The notes under the pieces were generated by a model. The model made no database searches. It was not told the DNA's origin and was given only the letters and a program-made list of their open reading frames with translations. A DNA stretch of 64,000 nucleotides from Lewinella sp. LCG006. GTDB lineage: Bacteria; Bacteroidota; Bacteroidia; Chitinophagales; Saprospiraceae. Location of the stretch: NCBI RefSeq assembly GCF_040784935.1, contig NZ_CP160680.1, positions 3,752,501-3,816,500 of the forward strand, written 5' to 3'. The position numbers and the translations under genes are program-made. Shown here in pieces: positions 33,929 through 43,174 of the stretch (positions are counted from its first letter, which is position 1; each line of letters starts with the position of its first letter).

Positions 33929-35071
33929 TTAAGCAAAAAATGCTTTTACCTTCGAACAGATGTATTCGAGGGTGTCTTCATGCAGCTCACTGTGCATGGG
34001 TAGGCTGATCACTTCTTTGCAAAGCAGATCAGTAACAGGCAGAAAATCGATCTTGTTGGCTGCTGTTCCCTGGTAAGCTTTCTGTTCGTACAGCGGTACT
34101 GGGTAGTAGATCATACTGGGTACGCCCTGTTCTTGCAGGTAAGCCTGTAGTTCATCGCGCTTGCCGTTGGTCACCCGCAGCGTGTATTGATGGTAAACGT
34201 GTGTGCTATTCGCCTGGCGCGCTGGTGTAATCAATGCTGCTACTTCGGCAAAGGCATTGTCGTAATAATCCGCAGCTGCCTTCCGAGTGGCATTGTAGCT
34301 GTCAAGGTGCTTAAGTTTGATCCCCAAAATAGCAGCTTGGATAGAATCAAGACGGGAATTGACACCAACTTCGTCGTGGTAATAACGACGGTTTTGACCA
34401 TGGTTGGCCACCGTACGCAGCTTGGCAGCCAGTTCGTCATTATCGGTGTAGATGGCACCGCCATCGCCGTATGCGCCAAGGTTCTTGGAAGGATAAAAAG
34501 AAGTACAACCAATATCACCCAGGGCCCCAGCGGCTTTTACCTTCCCATCAGGAAAAGTGTAGCGCGCACCAATGGCCTGTGCATTGTCTTCTACGATATA
34601 TAAATTGTGCTTTTTTGCCAACTCCAAAATAGGCGCCATATCACAGCTCTGCCCGAAAAGATGCACCGGTACGATGGCTTTGGTCTTATCGGTAATCGCT
34701 GCCTCAACGAGTGCTGCCGTGACATTAAAGGTCAGTGGATCAACATCCACCATCACCGGTTTCAGGTGCAACAGCGCAATCACCTCGGCCGTAGCCACGT
34801 AGGTGAAGGCCGGAACAATTACTTCGTCACCGGGCTGCAGCCCCAGGGCCATCAGCGCAATCTGAAGCGCATCGGTGCCATTGGCACAAGGAATAACGTG
34901 TTTTACACCAAGGTAATCCTCAAGATCCGATTGGAATTGTTTGACTGCCGGGCCGTTAATAAAAGCACCAGAACGGATAACGTCAATGACTTGCTGGTCG
35001 ATCTCAGACTGCAATTTTTCATATTGCGTCTTCAAATCAACCATGTGGATGGTAGGAGTTGTCGTATTCAT
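33929..35071 (-). CDS. DegT/DnrJ/EryC1-family sugar aminotransferase (WbpE-like)
   Basis: This 380-residue PLP enzyme transfers an amino group to a keto-sugar nucleotide. The family features are [14 protein letters not shown] at the N-terminus, [30 protein letters not shown] with the PLP-contacting Asp, and [18 protein letters not shown] with the Schiff-base Lys. Together with the WbpD-like gene it would make a 2,3-diacetamido-uronic acid nucleotide for surface polysaccharide. The oxidising and epimerising enzymes (WbpA, WbpB, WbpI) are not in the window. ATG 35071 ([13 protein letters not shown]) is preferred; the frame extends to 35125 without conserved sequence. Confidence 0.85.
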   Translation of the reverse strand: MNTTTPTIHMVDLKTQYEKLQSEIDQQVIDVIRSGAFINGPAVKQFQSDLEDYLGVKHVIPCANGTDALQIALMALGLQPGDEVIVPAFTYVATAEVIALLHLKPVMVDVDPLTFNVTAALVEAAITDKTKAIVPVHLFGQSCDMAPILELAKKHNLYIVEDNAQAIGARYTFPDGKVKAAGALGDIGCTSFYPSKNLGAYGDGGAIYTDNDELAAKLRTVANHGQNRRYYHDEVGVNSRLDSIQAAILGIKLKHLDSYNATRKAAADYYDNAFAEVAALITPARQANSTHVYHQYTLRVTNGKRDELQAYLQEQGVPSMIYYPVPLYEQKAYQGTAANKIDFLPVTDLLCKEVISLPMHSELHEDTLEYICSKVKAFFA

Positions 35072-35288
35072 GCCGCAAAGATAAGTGCTTGTGGGGAAAT
35101 TTTGTGCACAGATTTCCACCGCCAATGATCTCCTGTGAAAAAATGACGATGGGATGAAACCTCAGCGATAAGCTTACGTATAAGGAAAAAACATATAACT
35201 GCTTGGTGCCTGATGAGCTAGTATTTAGACCTTTGGTGCCTACCACCCTAAACCCTGGCACAATTCCCAATTGAACATACTATTTAAT

Positions 35289-35492
35289 ATGCAAGTGGTA
35301 TTCCCCATCGCTGAAACAGCACTGCAAAGTGTCCATCATTGCCAAGTCCATCAAGAAGATAATTGGATTATCTATACCTGTAAGCAATGTCCCAGTTACG
35401 AACGGAAAATTGATCGAAATACTGGTCAGGTTTTTATGAAAGGCCAGTCCTCCTTTTCCATAGATCATGTGTGTGATCGAGGCCATCGGTAG
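35289..35492 (+). CDS. Small hypothetical protein with CxxC motif
   Basis: A 67-residue frame from ATG 35289 with a protein-like composition: WIIYTCKQCPSYERKIDRNT (a CxxC followed by a basic stretch), GQVFMKGQSSFSIDHVCDRG at the end. The CPxYxRxxxxxTG arrangement reminds me of short uncharacterised Bacteroidetes proteins with a zinc-ribbon half, but I cannot name the family. No clear ribosome binding site is visible. It is convergent with the DeoR gene. An in-frame TTG at 35271 is an alternative start. Confidence 0.45.
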   Translation: MQVVFPIAETALQSVHHCQVHQEDNWIIYTCKQCPSYERKIDRNTGQVFMKGQSSFSIDHVCDRGHR

Positions 35493-35524
35493 CAGCCCGT
35501 ATCTTTGTGTCAGCAGAGCATCGG

Positions 35525-36274
35525 TTATACGACCTTTACCCCTCGCTCGCGGTAACTACGAAGATCATCATGTTCGGGGTGCAACTCCGTGAGTAGGTAG
35601 TCGATGGCGTTGAGCTCACAAATTTGTATCTTTTGTGTACTTCCCAGTTTTTCGGCTATTGCCAGCACCACTGTTTTGGCAGCTGCTTTTAGCATTGCTC
35701 TTTTGACTACCACTACCTCCCAGTCAGAATCTGTTAGCCCGTGTTCTGGGTCAATGGCATTGGCTCCCATAAAGCAGATGTCTGGTCGCAGTTGTTGTAA
35801 TTGGCTGATGACCTCTCCGCCGATACTCACCTTTGCGGTAGGTGACAAAAGTCCACCCAGGAAGATGGTCTCACAATTGGGGTGCTCCAGCAATTGCTGA
35901 GCAGTAGATAAACTCATCGTCAAGAAGGTCACCTTCAACTCAGGGGGGAGAATTCTGGCAATTTCCTTATTGGTACTTCCTCCACTTATGAGCACCAGCA
36001 TACCATCGCGGAGCATGCTGATGGCTTTACGTGCTATAACGGTCTTTTCCTGGTAGGCATAAATATCATTTTCCCGATAGGAGTAGGAGTGGTAAGAACG
36101 AGAAAGTGCACCACCCCTGACTTTGATCAACTTGTTTCTACTGGCCAACTCCTGCAAGTCTCTGCGGATGGTATCTTCAGAAACGGTAAACTTTTCGCTG
36201 AGGTCACTCAGTAAAACCTTGTTGTGAATATTTACTTCCCTTAAAATCAATGCCTGTCTTTCTTTTTTGAGCAT
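35525..36274 (-). CDS. DeoR-family transcriptional regulator
   Basis: The 249-residue product has the DeoR N-terminal helix-turn-helix (KVLLSDLSEKFTVSEDTIRR, DLQELASRNKLIKVRGGA) and the sugar-phosphate sensor domain (ISGGSTNKEIARILP, TMSLSTAQQLLEHPNCETIF, LGGLLSPTAKVSIGGE, FMGANAIDPEHGLTDSDWE). Such proteins repress sugar catabolic genes until a sugar phosphate binds. It is divergent from susC, and TTGCA direct repeats in the shared gap and in front of murQ are likely operators. MurNAc-6-P or GlcNAc-6-P as inducer is inference from the neighbouring genes. Confidence 0.9.
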   Translation of the reverse strand: MLKKERQALILREVNIHNKVLLSDLSEKFTVSEDTIRRDLQELASRNKLIKVRGGALSRSYHSYSYRENDIYAYQEKTVIARKAISMLRDGMLVLISGGSTNKEIARILPPELKVTFLTMSLSTAQQLLEHPNCETIFLGGLLSPTAKVSIGGEVISQLQQLRPDICFMGANAIDPEHGLTDSDWEVVVVKRAMLKAAAKTVVLAIAEKLGSTQKIQICELNAIDYLLTELHPEHDDLRSYRERGVKVV

Positions 36275-36320
36275 AGGGTTCTCTTTTGTAATGAAGCGGG
36301 ATGAATCGCTGGCTGAAATA

Positions 36321-36397
36321 TTGCATAAAGACGCATAATATTAGCAATAACAGCAGTTTTGCGAAATTGAGGTCTTTTTTATTGCAATAATTTGCAA
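36321..36397. promoter_or_regulatory. Candidate DeoR operators upstream of susC
   Basis: GCATAATATTAGCAA at 36333-36347 and TTGCAATAATTTGCAA at 36382-36397 hold TTGCA-type half sites spaced about one helical turn. Nearly the same words occur before murQ (43033-43046 and 43091-43106). DeoR proteins commonly bind spaced repeats, so these are plausible operators. Confidence 0.5.
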
Positions 36398-36556
36398 TTT
36401 ATTTAGCCTGTTCTGGCAATAAGTCGGGAAATTTTGCTTAAATATGCAATGAAATAAGCACTAAGTTGCACACTTGGTCTTATTTCGCTGCATTAAATTA
36501 CAATCCTAACCAAACGTATACGAATTCTATCGCCTAACCTGTAGCGTAAGCTGTCC

Positions 36557-36564
36557 TACTTTTG
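36557..36564 (+). promoter_or_regulatory. -7 box of the susC promoter
   Basis: TACTTTTG fits the Bacteroidetes TAnnTTTG -7 consensus, 94 bp before the susC ATG and downstream of the candidate operators. No good -33 element is visible, which would suit a regulated promoter. Confidence 0.4.
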
Positions 36565-36658
36565 CCAACACTCAACACGATGTGGACCTTTTATTAAGCA
36601 TCAAATTTTTTCAGCTTTTGCAGGTTAGCCCCCGAAAGAGATACAAAAATTGGAGGCT

Positions 36659-39600
36659 ATGCAAAAATCTTACACTTTACACCGTTTGCTGCCGGCACTA
36701 TGTTGTCTATTGGTCGGCTTTGCGCTACAAGCGCAAAATCTCAACTTCACCGTCAGTGGTACGGTCGTTGATGAAACCGAAACCCCATTAATTGGGGTAA
36801 CTGTCCTTATTCCTTCTTTAGGTGCGGGATCTATTACGGATGTAGACGGGACGTACACCGTCGAGGCCAGTGGTCCAGCTGCGACCTACGAAGTTCAGTA
36901 TTCCTACGTCGGTTTTTCCGCCGTTGCTGAGAAAGTAGAAGTCACGCGTGCTGGACAGACATTTAACTTGGATGTCAGCCTGGGCACTGACGTGCTGAGG
37001 ATGGACGAAGTGGTGGTTATCGGTTCTTCCGTTACCTCAAGTCGGCGATCTTTAGGAAATTCAATTACCTCCGTCAAGGCCGAACAACTCACCAATGCCA
37101 ACCCCCAAGGGGTACTCAGCTCTTTACAGGGTAGAGTAGCAGGTGCCCAGATTGTACAAAACTCTGGTGATCCTGCCGGTGGTTTTTCGGTACGCTTGCG
37201 TGGTTCTAGTACCATTCTTGGTAGCTCTGATCCTCTATATATTGTGGATGGAGTCGTTATTAGTGCTTCCACCTCTAATGTCACCAACACCAATGTCAGT
37301 GCAGGCGCCGCACAGCCGGGTACCAACCGGATCGCGGATTTAAATCCCAATGATATTGAAAGTGTTGAAATTATCAATGGTGCTGCTGCCGCTGCTATCT
37401 ACGGATCGCGGGCCTCTAATGGAGTGGTACTGATTACGACCAAAAAGGGAAAAACGGGTAAGCCACAAATTACCCTCAGCTCCGGCCTGAATGTCAACCA
37501 AATTCGGGAGAAAGTGTATATCAACCTCCGGGGTGAGCAGTTTGGTAGCGCAACCCAACGCTTGTACCCCATCGCCGGTACCAATCCTACCACTGGTGGC
37601 CTTACGGTAGGTGCCAATTTCTCTACCGATAAAGTACCAGTGACCCGTTATGATTATCAAGACGAAATCTTTGATACAGGAATGGGTACCGACCAGCATC
37701 TAGCAGTCAAAGGTGGTAATGAAACGTCCAACTATTACGCTGCCCTGAATTATACGTTCAATGAAGGTATTGTTCGTAATACCGATTTTCGTCGCTACGG
37801 TGCTCGTTTGCGCTACAACCAAACGGTCAATAGCTGGATGAGTATCTCAATGGGCTTGAATTACAATAATTCCTATTCCAATGAGAAGCCTGATGGTAAC
37901 GTGTTTTGGAGCCCGGTCAATGCGATCAATATTACCAACAACATCTATGATATCACCCAGCGGGATGAGTTGGGTAATCTGCAAGCCGCAGAACCTACGC
38001 GTATTAACCCTTTGAGTGTTATCGAAGATTTTGATATTAACCAGGAGGTTAACCGTGCTATTGCCGATGTAAAGGTTTCTATTTTCCCTTTTGAAGGGTT
38101 TAGCTTGACTTACCTTGCTGGAACCGATACGTATAATCAGTTGGGGAATACCTTTATTCGTCCTTATCCCTACAGCGGGGTCAATCCGAGCTTTTTCGAT
38201 GATGGTTATGCCTCAACGGCGACCAATCAGGTATTCCAAATGAACCATGATATCAATGGTGCCTATACCACTATTTTGACCGACAATATTAGCTCTACTA
38301 CGCAGTTTGGCTTTTCTTCACAGTTTGCCAAAAACCAATACACAGTGGCTGATGGCCGAGCATTGGCACCTTTTGTAGAAACCGTGAATGGTGCGGCCAC
38401 TCCTTTTGCGCCAAGATCCAATATTGATCGTTTGCAAATTTGGGGTTACTACCTACAGCAGACGTTCAGCCTCAAAGATCGCTTGTTCCTGACCCTTGCA
38501 GGCCGTGTGGATGGAGCGAGTTCTTTCAGTCCGGACAACCGCAACCAGTTTTATCCTAAAGTGAGTGGTAGTTACCTGATCTCTGACGAAGACTTCTGGC
38601 AGGGCAGCGGTATCAGCAACGCCATTTCTACTTTCCGCCTACGGGCTTCATGGGGACAAGCTGGTAACCTTACGGGTATCGGCCCTTATGATCGGTTCAA
38701 TAACTTTACAACAGGTAACCTTGGTGGCGACCTCACCATCAATGCCAGTAATACCCTCGCCAACCCCGATGTAAAGCCAGAACGCCAGACCGAATTGGAG
38801 ATTGGTGCCGATTTATCGCTGTTCAATGATCGGGTTGGTCTTTCGGCTACTTATTACCAGCAGGATATCGAAGATCTGTTGGTGAATCGCGTACTTCCTG
38901 CTTCGCAGGGTGGAAAAGCCATCACGACCAACGTCGGCAACATGGAAAACAAGGGCTTGGAAATTGCCCTGACAGCCACTCCAGTTCGGACGAGCAAAGT
39001 CAGTTGGGATGTCTTCGCCAACTTTAGCCGCAACCGTAACAAAGTCTTCAACCTTGGCCAAACCTTGATTACGATCCCCAATGTCACCGGGGCTCCTATC
39101 TTCTTGGTAGAAGGGCAGCCCATTGGCGTTTTCTATGGTACCTACCAAGCTACCAATGCTGATGGAAGTATGTTGTTAACAACAGGTGGTTTGCGTCAGC
39201 AAGAGCGAGGCGATGTAACCACCAATACGCCTAGCCGCAATGCTGATGGCCAACCAACCGGTGATGTTCTCCGTCGTGTGATCGGCGACCCTAACCCTGA
39301 TTTTATCCTGGGCTTTGGTTCGCAAGTTAATGTCGGTAAGTTTAGCTTCGGCTTCTTGTTCGAATCGGTGCAGGGAGTTGATGTTTTTGATGCTGATAAG
39401 CGTACCCGCCAAGGGGTTGGTATTGGTGAGTTTGCCGAGCAGGAACTAAGTGGCGAGCTGCCCCGTGGTTGGATATGGTCGATCTATCCAATCGAGGAAT
39501 GGAGGATCAGCGATGGTTCCTTCACCAAACTACGGGAGATTACCCTAAGTTACACCTTTGATAAATTATTCGATGGTGCCCTAAACAATACCGTACTCAC

Positions 39601-39754
39601 GATAGGAGGAAGAAACCTCTTCTCCTTTGACAACTTCACCAGCTTTGACCCTGAAGTGAATGCTGGTGGACAGAGCAACCTGCTGCGCGGTGTCAACTTC
39701 GGTCAGGTGCCTATTCCACGCGTCTATACGGTAACCCTGAAGACCAACTTTTAG
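36659..39754 (+). CDS. SusC/RagA-family TonB-linked outer membrane transporter
   Basis: The 1031-residue protein has a signal peptide (LLPALCCLLVGFALQA), a CarboxypepD_reg-like domain (VSGTVVDETETPLIGVTVLI), a TonB-dependent plug (MDEVVVIGSSVTSSRRSLGN, then GSSDPLYIVDGVVIS and GAAAAAIYGSRASNGVVLIT) and a 22-strand barrel ending in a strand with terminal Phe (VYTVTLKTNF). With the SusD protein it forms a nutrient uptake pedestal. I chose ATG 36659, preceded by GGAGG at 36652-36656. Position between a DeoR regulator and murQ suggests amino-sugar or muropeptide uptake. Confidence 0.93.
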   Translation: MQKSYTLHRLLPALCCLLVGFALQAQNLNFTVSGTVVDETETPLIGVTVLIPSLGAGSITDVDGTYTVEASGPAATYEVQYSYVGFSAVAEKVEVTRAGQTFNLDVSLGTDVLRMDEVVVIGSSVTSSRRSLGNSITSVKAEQLTNANPQGVLSSLQGRVAGAQIVQNSGDPAGGFSVRLRGSSTILGSSDPLYIVDGVVISASTSNVTNTNVSAGAAQPGTNRIADLNPNDIESVEIINGAAAAAIYGSRASNGVVLITTKKGKTGKPQITLSSGLNVNQIREKVYINLRGEQFGSATQRLYPIAGTNPTTGGLTVGANFSTDKVPVTRYDYQDEIFDTGMGTDQHLAVKGGNETSNYYAALNYTFNEGIVRNTDFRRYGARLRYNQTVNSWMSISMGLNYNNSYSNEKPDGNVFWSPVNAINITNNIYDITQRDELGNLQAAEPTRINPLSVIEDFDINQEVNRAIADVKVSIFPFEGFSLTYLAGTDTYNQLGNTFIRPYPYSGVNPSFFDDGYASTATNQVFQMNHDINGAYTTILTDNISSTTQFGFSSQFAKNQYTVADGRALAPFVETVNGAATPFAPRSNIDRLQIWGYYLQQTFSLKDRLFLTLAGRVDGASSFSPDNRNQFYPKVSGSYLISDEDFWQGSGISNAISTFRLRASWGQAGNLTGIGPYDRFNNFTTGNLGGDLTINASNTLANPDVKPERQTELEIGADLSLFNDRVGLSATYYQQDIEDLLVNRVLPASQGGKAITTNVGNMENKGLEIALTATPVRTSKVSWDVFANFSRNRNKVFNLGQTLITIPNVTGAPIFLVEGQPIGVFYGTYQATNADGSMLLTTGGLRQQERGDVTTNTPSRNADGQPTGDVLRRVIGDPNPDFILGFGSQVNVGKFSFGFLFESVQGVDVFDADKRTRQGVGIGEFAEQELSGELPRGWIWSIYPIEEWRISDGSFTKLREITLSYTFDKLFDGALNNTVLTIGGRNLFSFDNFTSFDPEVNAGGQSNLLRGVNFGQVPIPRVYTVTLKTNF

Positions 39755-39793
39755 GAACTGCATAAATTGTCAAAGAATTAAAAATATTACGAT

Positions 39794-41104
39794 ATGAATC
39801 GTCTAAAAATATATCTAAGACACTCGGGTGTTTTACTGCTTAGTTTGCTAACTTTTGCAGCCTGTGAAAAGGATTTTACCAATCCCGGTGCTGCTACAGA
39901 ATCGCAGGTGTTGAGTACCCCTGATGGGGTCATTGGCTTGGCATCCGGTGCTCAGCGACGCTTTTCGGTGGGGCGGCAAAGCCCGGTTTATGCCATGGTC
40001 GCCGGTGCAGGCTTTTCGACGGGAGAACTTCGTCTCATCAACCCTGGTAACACGGCCGAAAACGAAGTATCGTTGGGGTATGCGGACCTTCCGGGGAGCA
40101 ATGCCATTGTTACCAATATTTGGGAGCAGTGCTTGTTGACTCGCAACGAAACCGATAAGGTAATTGCCAATGCGGATGTTATACCTGATGCGAACACAAG
40201 GGCCTGGACCATTGCTTATGCTTCCATTTTTCAGGCACTGGCCAACGGAACGATGGCCGACTTCTTTGAGCAGGTGACTTTGGAAACGGAAGAAAATGCT
40301 ACTTTTTCCAGTCGGGAAGCTGCCATCAAAGCAGCCATTTCCTCTTTGGAGAAAGCGCGTGATATCCTCACCACGGATGATGGAGGACTTAAGGATCGCA
40401 TTCCCGCAGATATTGATATTCCCAATACGATACAAGCACTACTGGCACGCTATTACTTGCTCGACGGCCGGTATGGTGATGCGATCACAGCTGCCAATGC
40501 GGTGGATCTGAGCGTTACTTCTACCTATACTTACGATGACGTGAGTACCAACCCCATTGCTTTTGTGTCGATCCTGACCAACAATGTTTATCAACCGGTG
40601 GATTTGACTTTAGGCTTGCCCGCAGCCCTGCAACCTGATCCAGCTGATCAGCGCCTGGCTTTCTATTTTCAGGATTTGAATCCCGCGATGAACGATTTCC
40701 AGGCCGCAGCCTTCTTTGATGACAACAAAGACGGCATTCCGATTTATCTGCCTGGGGAGATGTTGCTGATCAAAGCAGAGGCTTACGCTCGCCAGAACCA
40801 ACTGACGGATGCCATCAGTGCCCTTAATCAGGTACTGACCAAGCAGCCTGGTGATGATGCCTTTGGGATAGGCGCCGGATTGCCAGCCTATAGTGGTCCA
40901 GAGACACAGGCGGATGTATTGGCAGCCATCTACGCCAACCGCTGTATGGAAATGATGATGTCTGGAATGCGTTTAGGCGATAGCAAGCGCTTCAATCGCG
41001 CTGGCCCCAATGATGCTAATCCGGAAAGAAATAGAAACTGGTACCCTTATCCGTTCTCCGAGCGGGATAATAACCCCAATACCCCTCCTGATCCTGAGAT
41101 TTAA
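39794..41104 (+). CDS. SusD/RagB-family surface lipoprotein
   Basis: A 436-residue lipoprotein (FAAC, Cys24) with the all-helical SusD fold. It is recognisable by the position after susC, TPR-like helices (NTIQALLARYYLLDGRYGDA), and the C-terminal LIKAEAYARQNQLTDAISAL and RCMEMMMSGMRLGDSKRF segments. It is somewhat short compared with usual SusD proteins (450-600), like the compact family members. It captures the substrate at the cell surface for its SusC partner, 39 bp upstream. A strong terminator follows. Confidence 0.88.
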   Translation: MNRLKIYLRHSGVLLLSLLTFAACEKDFTNPGAATESQVLSTPDGVIGLASGAQRRFSVGRQSPVYAMVAGAGFSTGELRLINPGNTAENEVSLGYADLPGSNAIVTNIWEQCLLTRNETDKVIANADVIPDANTRAWTIAYASIFQALANGTMADFFEQVTLETEENATFSSREAAIKAAISSLEKARDILTTDDGGLKDRIPADIDIPNTIQALLARYYLLDGRYGDAITAANAVDLSVTSTYTYDDVSTNPIAFVSILTNNVYQPVDLTLGLPAALQPDPADQRLAFYFQDLNPAMNDFQAAAFFDDNKDGIPIYLPGEMLLIKAEAYARQNQLTDAISALNQVLTKQPGDDAFGIGAGLPAYSGPETQADVLAAIYANRCMEMMMSGMRLGDSKRFNRAGPNDANPERNRNWYPYPFSERDNNPNTPPDPEI

Positions 41105-41173
41105 AAGCAGTAGGGTAAGCAAGTCTTACCTTACTACTTTTGGTCTAGTGATTGTTCTATAATCCATTTGAAT

Positions 41174-41202
41174 GCCCCGCTCTTTGAGTGGGGCGTTTTT
41201 TT
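41174..41202 (+). terminator. Rho-independent terminator after susD
   Basis: GCCCCGCT pairs with AGTGGGGC (one G-T pair) around a CTTTG loop, followed by G and eight T residues. Confidence 0.9.
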
Positions 41203-41290
41203 TGCACCTGATGTAAGCTCACTGTACTTGGGATTGGGTTTGGACTTAAATTAAAAAGGGTGTTCCATCTGAGTACCTAGTGCTAAGTAC

Positions 41291-42154
41291 TTAATACAGT
41301 AAGGTTTGATGATAAGTTACCAGCGCTGGTAGTGGAGGTGTGATGATAGCCTTGATCGCAAGACCTCTTCGCCGCAATGCTTCCTCGAGGTAGGGCCGAA
41401 ATTGAACGGCGATCGAACCCGTAAAAGCCACTTCATTATGATCGGTTTCTGCTATCAATGGCAATAAGTATAAATCGGTAAATTGCCCAAATTCAGCGGC
41501 CACTTTTTCTTGAAGTGAGCTACTTTCAGGAAGCCATCGTTTCAGTGCTGGAGCAAACTGAGCCAAGTACCTACTGGGGTTCGCCGTTTGGTAAACGGTA
41601 CTGATAATGGCACCTTTGCTTAGCTGATGTGTTTCTTGTAAATCTTTTTGAATATACTCAGGCAACTGTTCTTGAAGAAATGCCTGCAGTAGGATTTTTC
41701 CGAGATTAGCACCGCTAGCTTCATCACCGAGTACGTAGCCGAATCCACCGCGCTGATCTGCAATTTTTGTTCCATCGTAGCGGGCCGCATTAGAGCCTGT
41801 GCCCAGAATGCCTACTATACCAGCTTCTTGTTGGCAAAGTGCCCGCGCAGCTGCTAATAAATCGGTAGCTACCAAAGGACTGGGAAGAGAAGGGCTAAAT
41901 GCTGCGAAATATTTGCGCACCAGGACTTGCCCTTCGTCTTGGGAACAACCTGTGCCATAATAAAAGACCTCTCGTACTGGGGAGTAATCACGAAGCTGGT
42001 CACCAATTGCTTGTAAATTTTGCTGCCATTCTTCGGCTCCACTCAGGAAGGGGTGCAATCCAGACACCTCCCCTTGGCAAAGAACAGTCGTGGAAGAGGC
42101 CAATACCCAAGACAGCTTGGTTGCACCGCTTTCTAGCAGGAGGAAGTTTTTCAC
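41291..42154 (-). CDS. BadF/BadG-type sugar kinase, N-acetylglucosamine kinase-like
   Basis: This 287-residue protein belongs to the BadF/BadG/BcrA/BcrD ATPase family that includes eukaryotic and bacterial GlcNAc and MurNAc kinases. Visible are the phosphate-1 region LLESGATKLSW, the middle GTGCSQDEGQ, the phosphate-2 region GILGTGSNAARYDG, and GGFGYVLGDEASGANLGK. It should phosphorylate an amino sugar taken up by the cell, giving the 6-phosphate for MurQ. Its ATG overlaps the murQ stop by 4 bp, so the two form one operon. Confidence 0.85.
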   Translation of the reverse strand: MKNFLLLESGATKLSWVLASSTTVLCQGEVSGLHPFLSGAEEWQQNLQAIGDQLRDYSPVREVFYYGTGCSQDEGQVLVRKYFAAFSPSLPSPLVATDLLAAARALCQQEAGIVGILGTGSNAARYDGTKIADQRGGFGYVLGDEASGANLGKILLQAFLQEQLPEYIQKDLQETHQLSKGAIISTVYQTANPSRYLAQFAPALKRWLPESSSLQEKVAAEFGQFTDLYLLPLIAETDHNEVAFTGSIAVQFRPYLEEALRRRGLAIKAIITPPLPALVTYHQTLLY

Positions 42155-42969
42155 GATTTAGAGATACTGTGATAGGTTTCCATGGCTTGCCGAACACTAC
42201 CGGATGCCAAAAGCAAGGTGCGAGCTTCCTCATAGGGAAGCTTTAGTGCCTGGACCAACATACCTGCCCCTCTGTCAATTAATTTTTCATTGCTGAGCAA
42301 CATATCGATCATCTTGTTATCCAGGACACGGCCCAAGCGGACCATCACGCTGGTGCTGATCATATTTAATACCAGCTTTTGGGCTGTGCCAGCCTTCATA
42401 CGGGTGCTGCCAGTAACAAATTCCGGGCCGACGACAACTTCTACGGGGTAATCGGCATGTCGAGTGATGGGAGCTCCGGGATTGCAAGTGATACAGCCAG
42501 TCGCGATACCGTTTTCCCGGCAACGGGCCAAGCCCTCAACGACGTAAGGGGTCGTGCCAGAGGCGGCAATACCTATGACCATGTCGTGCTCGTCGACAAA
42601 ATGAGTGCTCAGGTCTGTCCAGGCTTGGGAAGGGCTGTCTTCTGCTGCTTCTACGGCATTACGGATGGCAGTATCTCCGCCTGCGATCAACCCAATGACC
42701 AGATTGTCAGGGACGCCGTAGGTAGGGGGACATTCACTAGCATCAAGGATGCCTAGTCGGCCACTGGTGCCAGCACCGATATAAAACAAGCGGCCTCCTT
42801 CTTGCAGGCGCTCTACTGTGGCGATGACCAGTGGTTCAATTTGGGGAATCGCGCGTTCTACCGCAGCAGGTACCGTTTGATCTTCTTTGTTAATATTAAC
42901 CAGAAGCTCCTTGACGCTCATGCGTTCCAGATGCCGATATTCACTGGTAGCTTCGGTTATTTTTTTCAT
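42151..42969 (-). CDS. murQ: N-acetylmuramic acid 6-phosphate etherase
   Basis: The 272-residue product is a SIS-domain lyase that splits MurNAc-6-phosphate into GlcNAc-6-phosphate and D-lactate. The diagnostic stretches are present: LVNINKEDQTVPAAVERAIP near the start, FYIGAGTSGRLGILDASECP and PTYGVP, GIAASGTTPYVVEGL, and EFVTGSTRMKAGTAQKLVLN with the catalytic Glu region further on in DRGAGMLVQAL. It is the first gene of a leftward pair with the kinase. TTGCA repeats upstream suggest control by the nearby DeoR protein. Confidence 0.93.
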   Translation of the reverse strand: MKKITEATSEYRHLERMSVKELLVNINKEDQTVPAAVERAIPQIEPLVIATVERLQEGGRLFYIGAGTSGRLGILDASECPPTYGVPDNLVIGLIAGGDTAIRNAVEAAEDSPSQAWTDLSTHFVDEHDMVIGIAASGTTPYVVEGLARCRENGIATGCITCNPGAPITRHADYPVEVVVGPEFVTGSTRMKAGTAQKLVLNMISTSVMVRLGRVLDNKMIDMLLSNEKLIDRGAGMLVQALKLPYEEARTLLLASGSVRQAMETYHSISKS

Positions 42970-43032
42970 GGCGTTGGGCAGAATAATTCTCTTAAAAATA
43001 ATTAAAATTGGATAATTATGGCATTAATTCTT

Positions 43033-43106
43033 GCATAATATTGCAAAAATGCATTTTTAATGGCGATTTGCTCAAAGCTAGAGCGCTTTTTTGCAGATAA
43101 ATTGCA
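43033..43106. promoter_or_regulatory. Candidate DeoR operators upstream of murQ
   Basis: GCATAATATTGCAA at 43033-43046 matches the word upstream of susC with one base missing. TTGCAGATAAATTGCA at 43091-43106 repeats TTGCA at an 11-bp step. Confidence 0.5.
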
Positions 43107-43136
43107 GGCCTTGCCAAAATAAATGCTAGGCTCAAA

Positions 43137-43174
43137 GAATAATTTTCAATTGATGAAAATTATTCATATTTTTG
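43137..43174 (+). promoter_or_regulatory. Palindrome and promoter of the SprB-repeat adhesin gene
   Basis: A perfect palindrome with 12-bp arms (GAATAATTTTCA, loop ATTGA, TGAAAATTATTC) at 43137-43165 is followed immediately by TATTTTTG (43167-43174), a -7 box. TTTC inside the palindrome lies 19 bp upstream of that box, in the -33 position. A repressor bound to the palindrome would block the promoter. The leader to the adhesin ATG would be about 270 bases; I see no gene in it. Confidence 0.5.

Noticed and set aside
34607-35128. 173-residue rightward frame
   Set aside because: It is antisense to the aminotransferase gene, whose motifs are unambiguous.
35160-35260. Two TTGGTGCCT words upstream of the small CxxC gene
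   Set aside because: Only two short copies with differing surroundings; not enough to call a repeat or operator.
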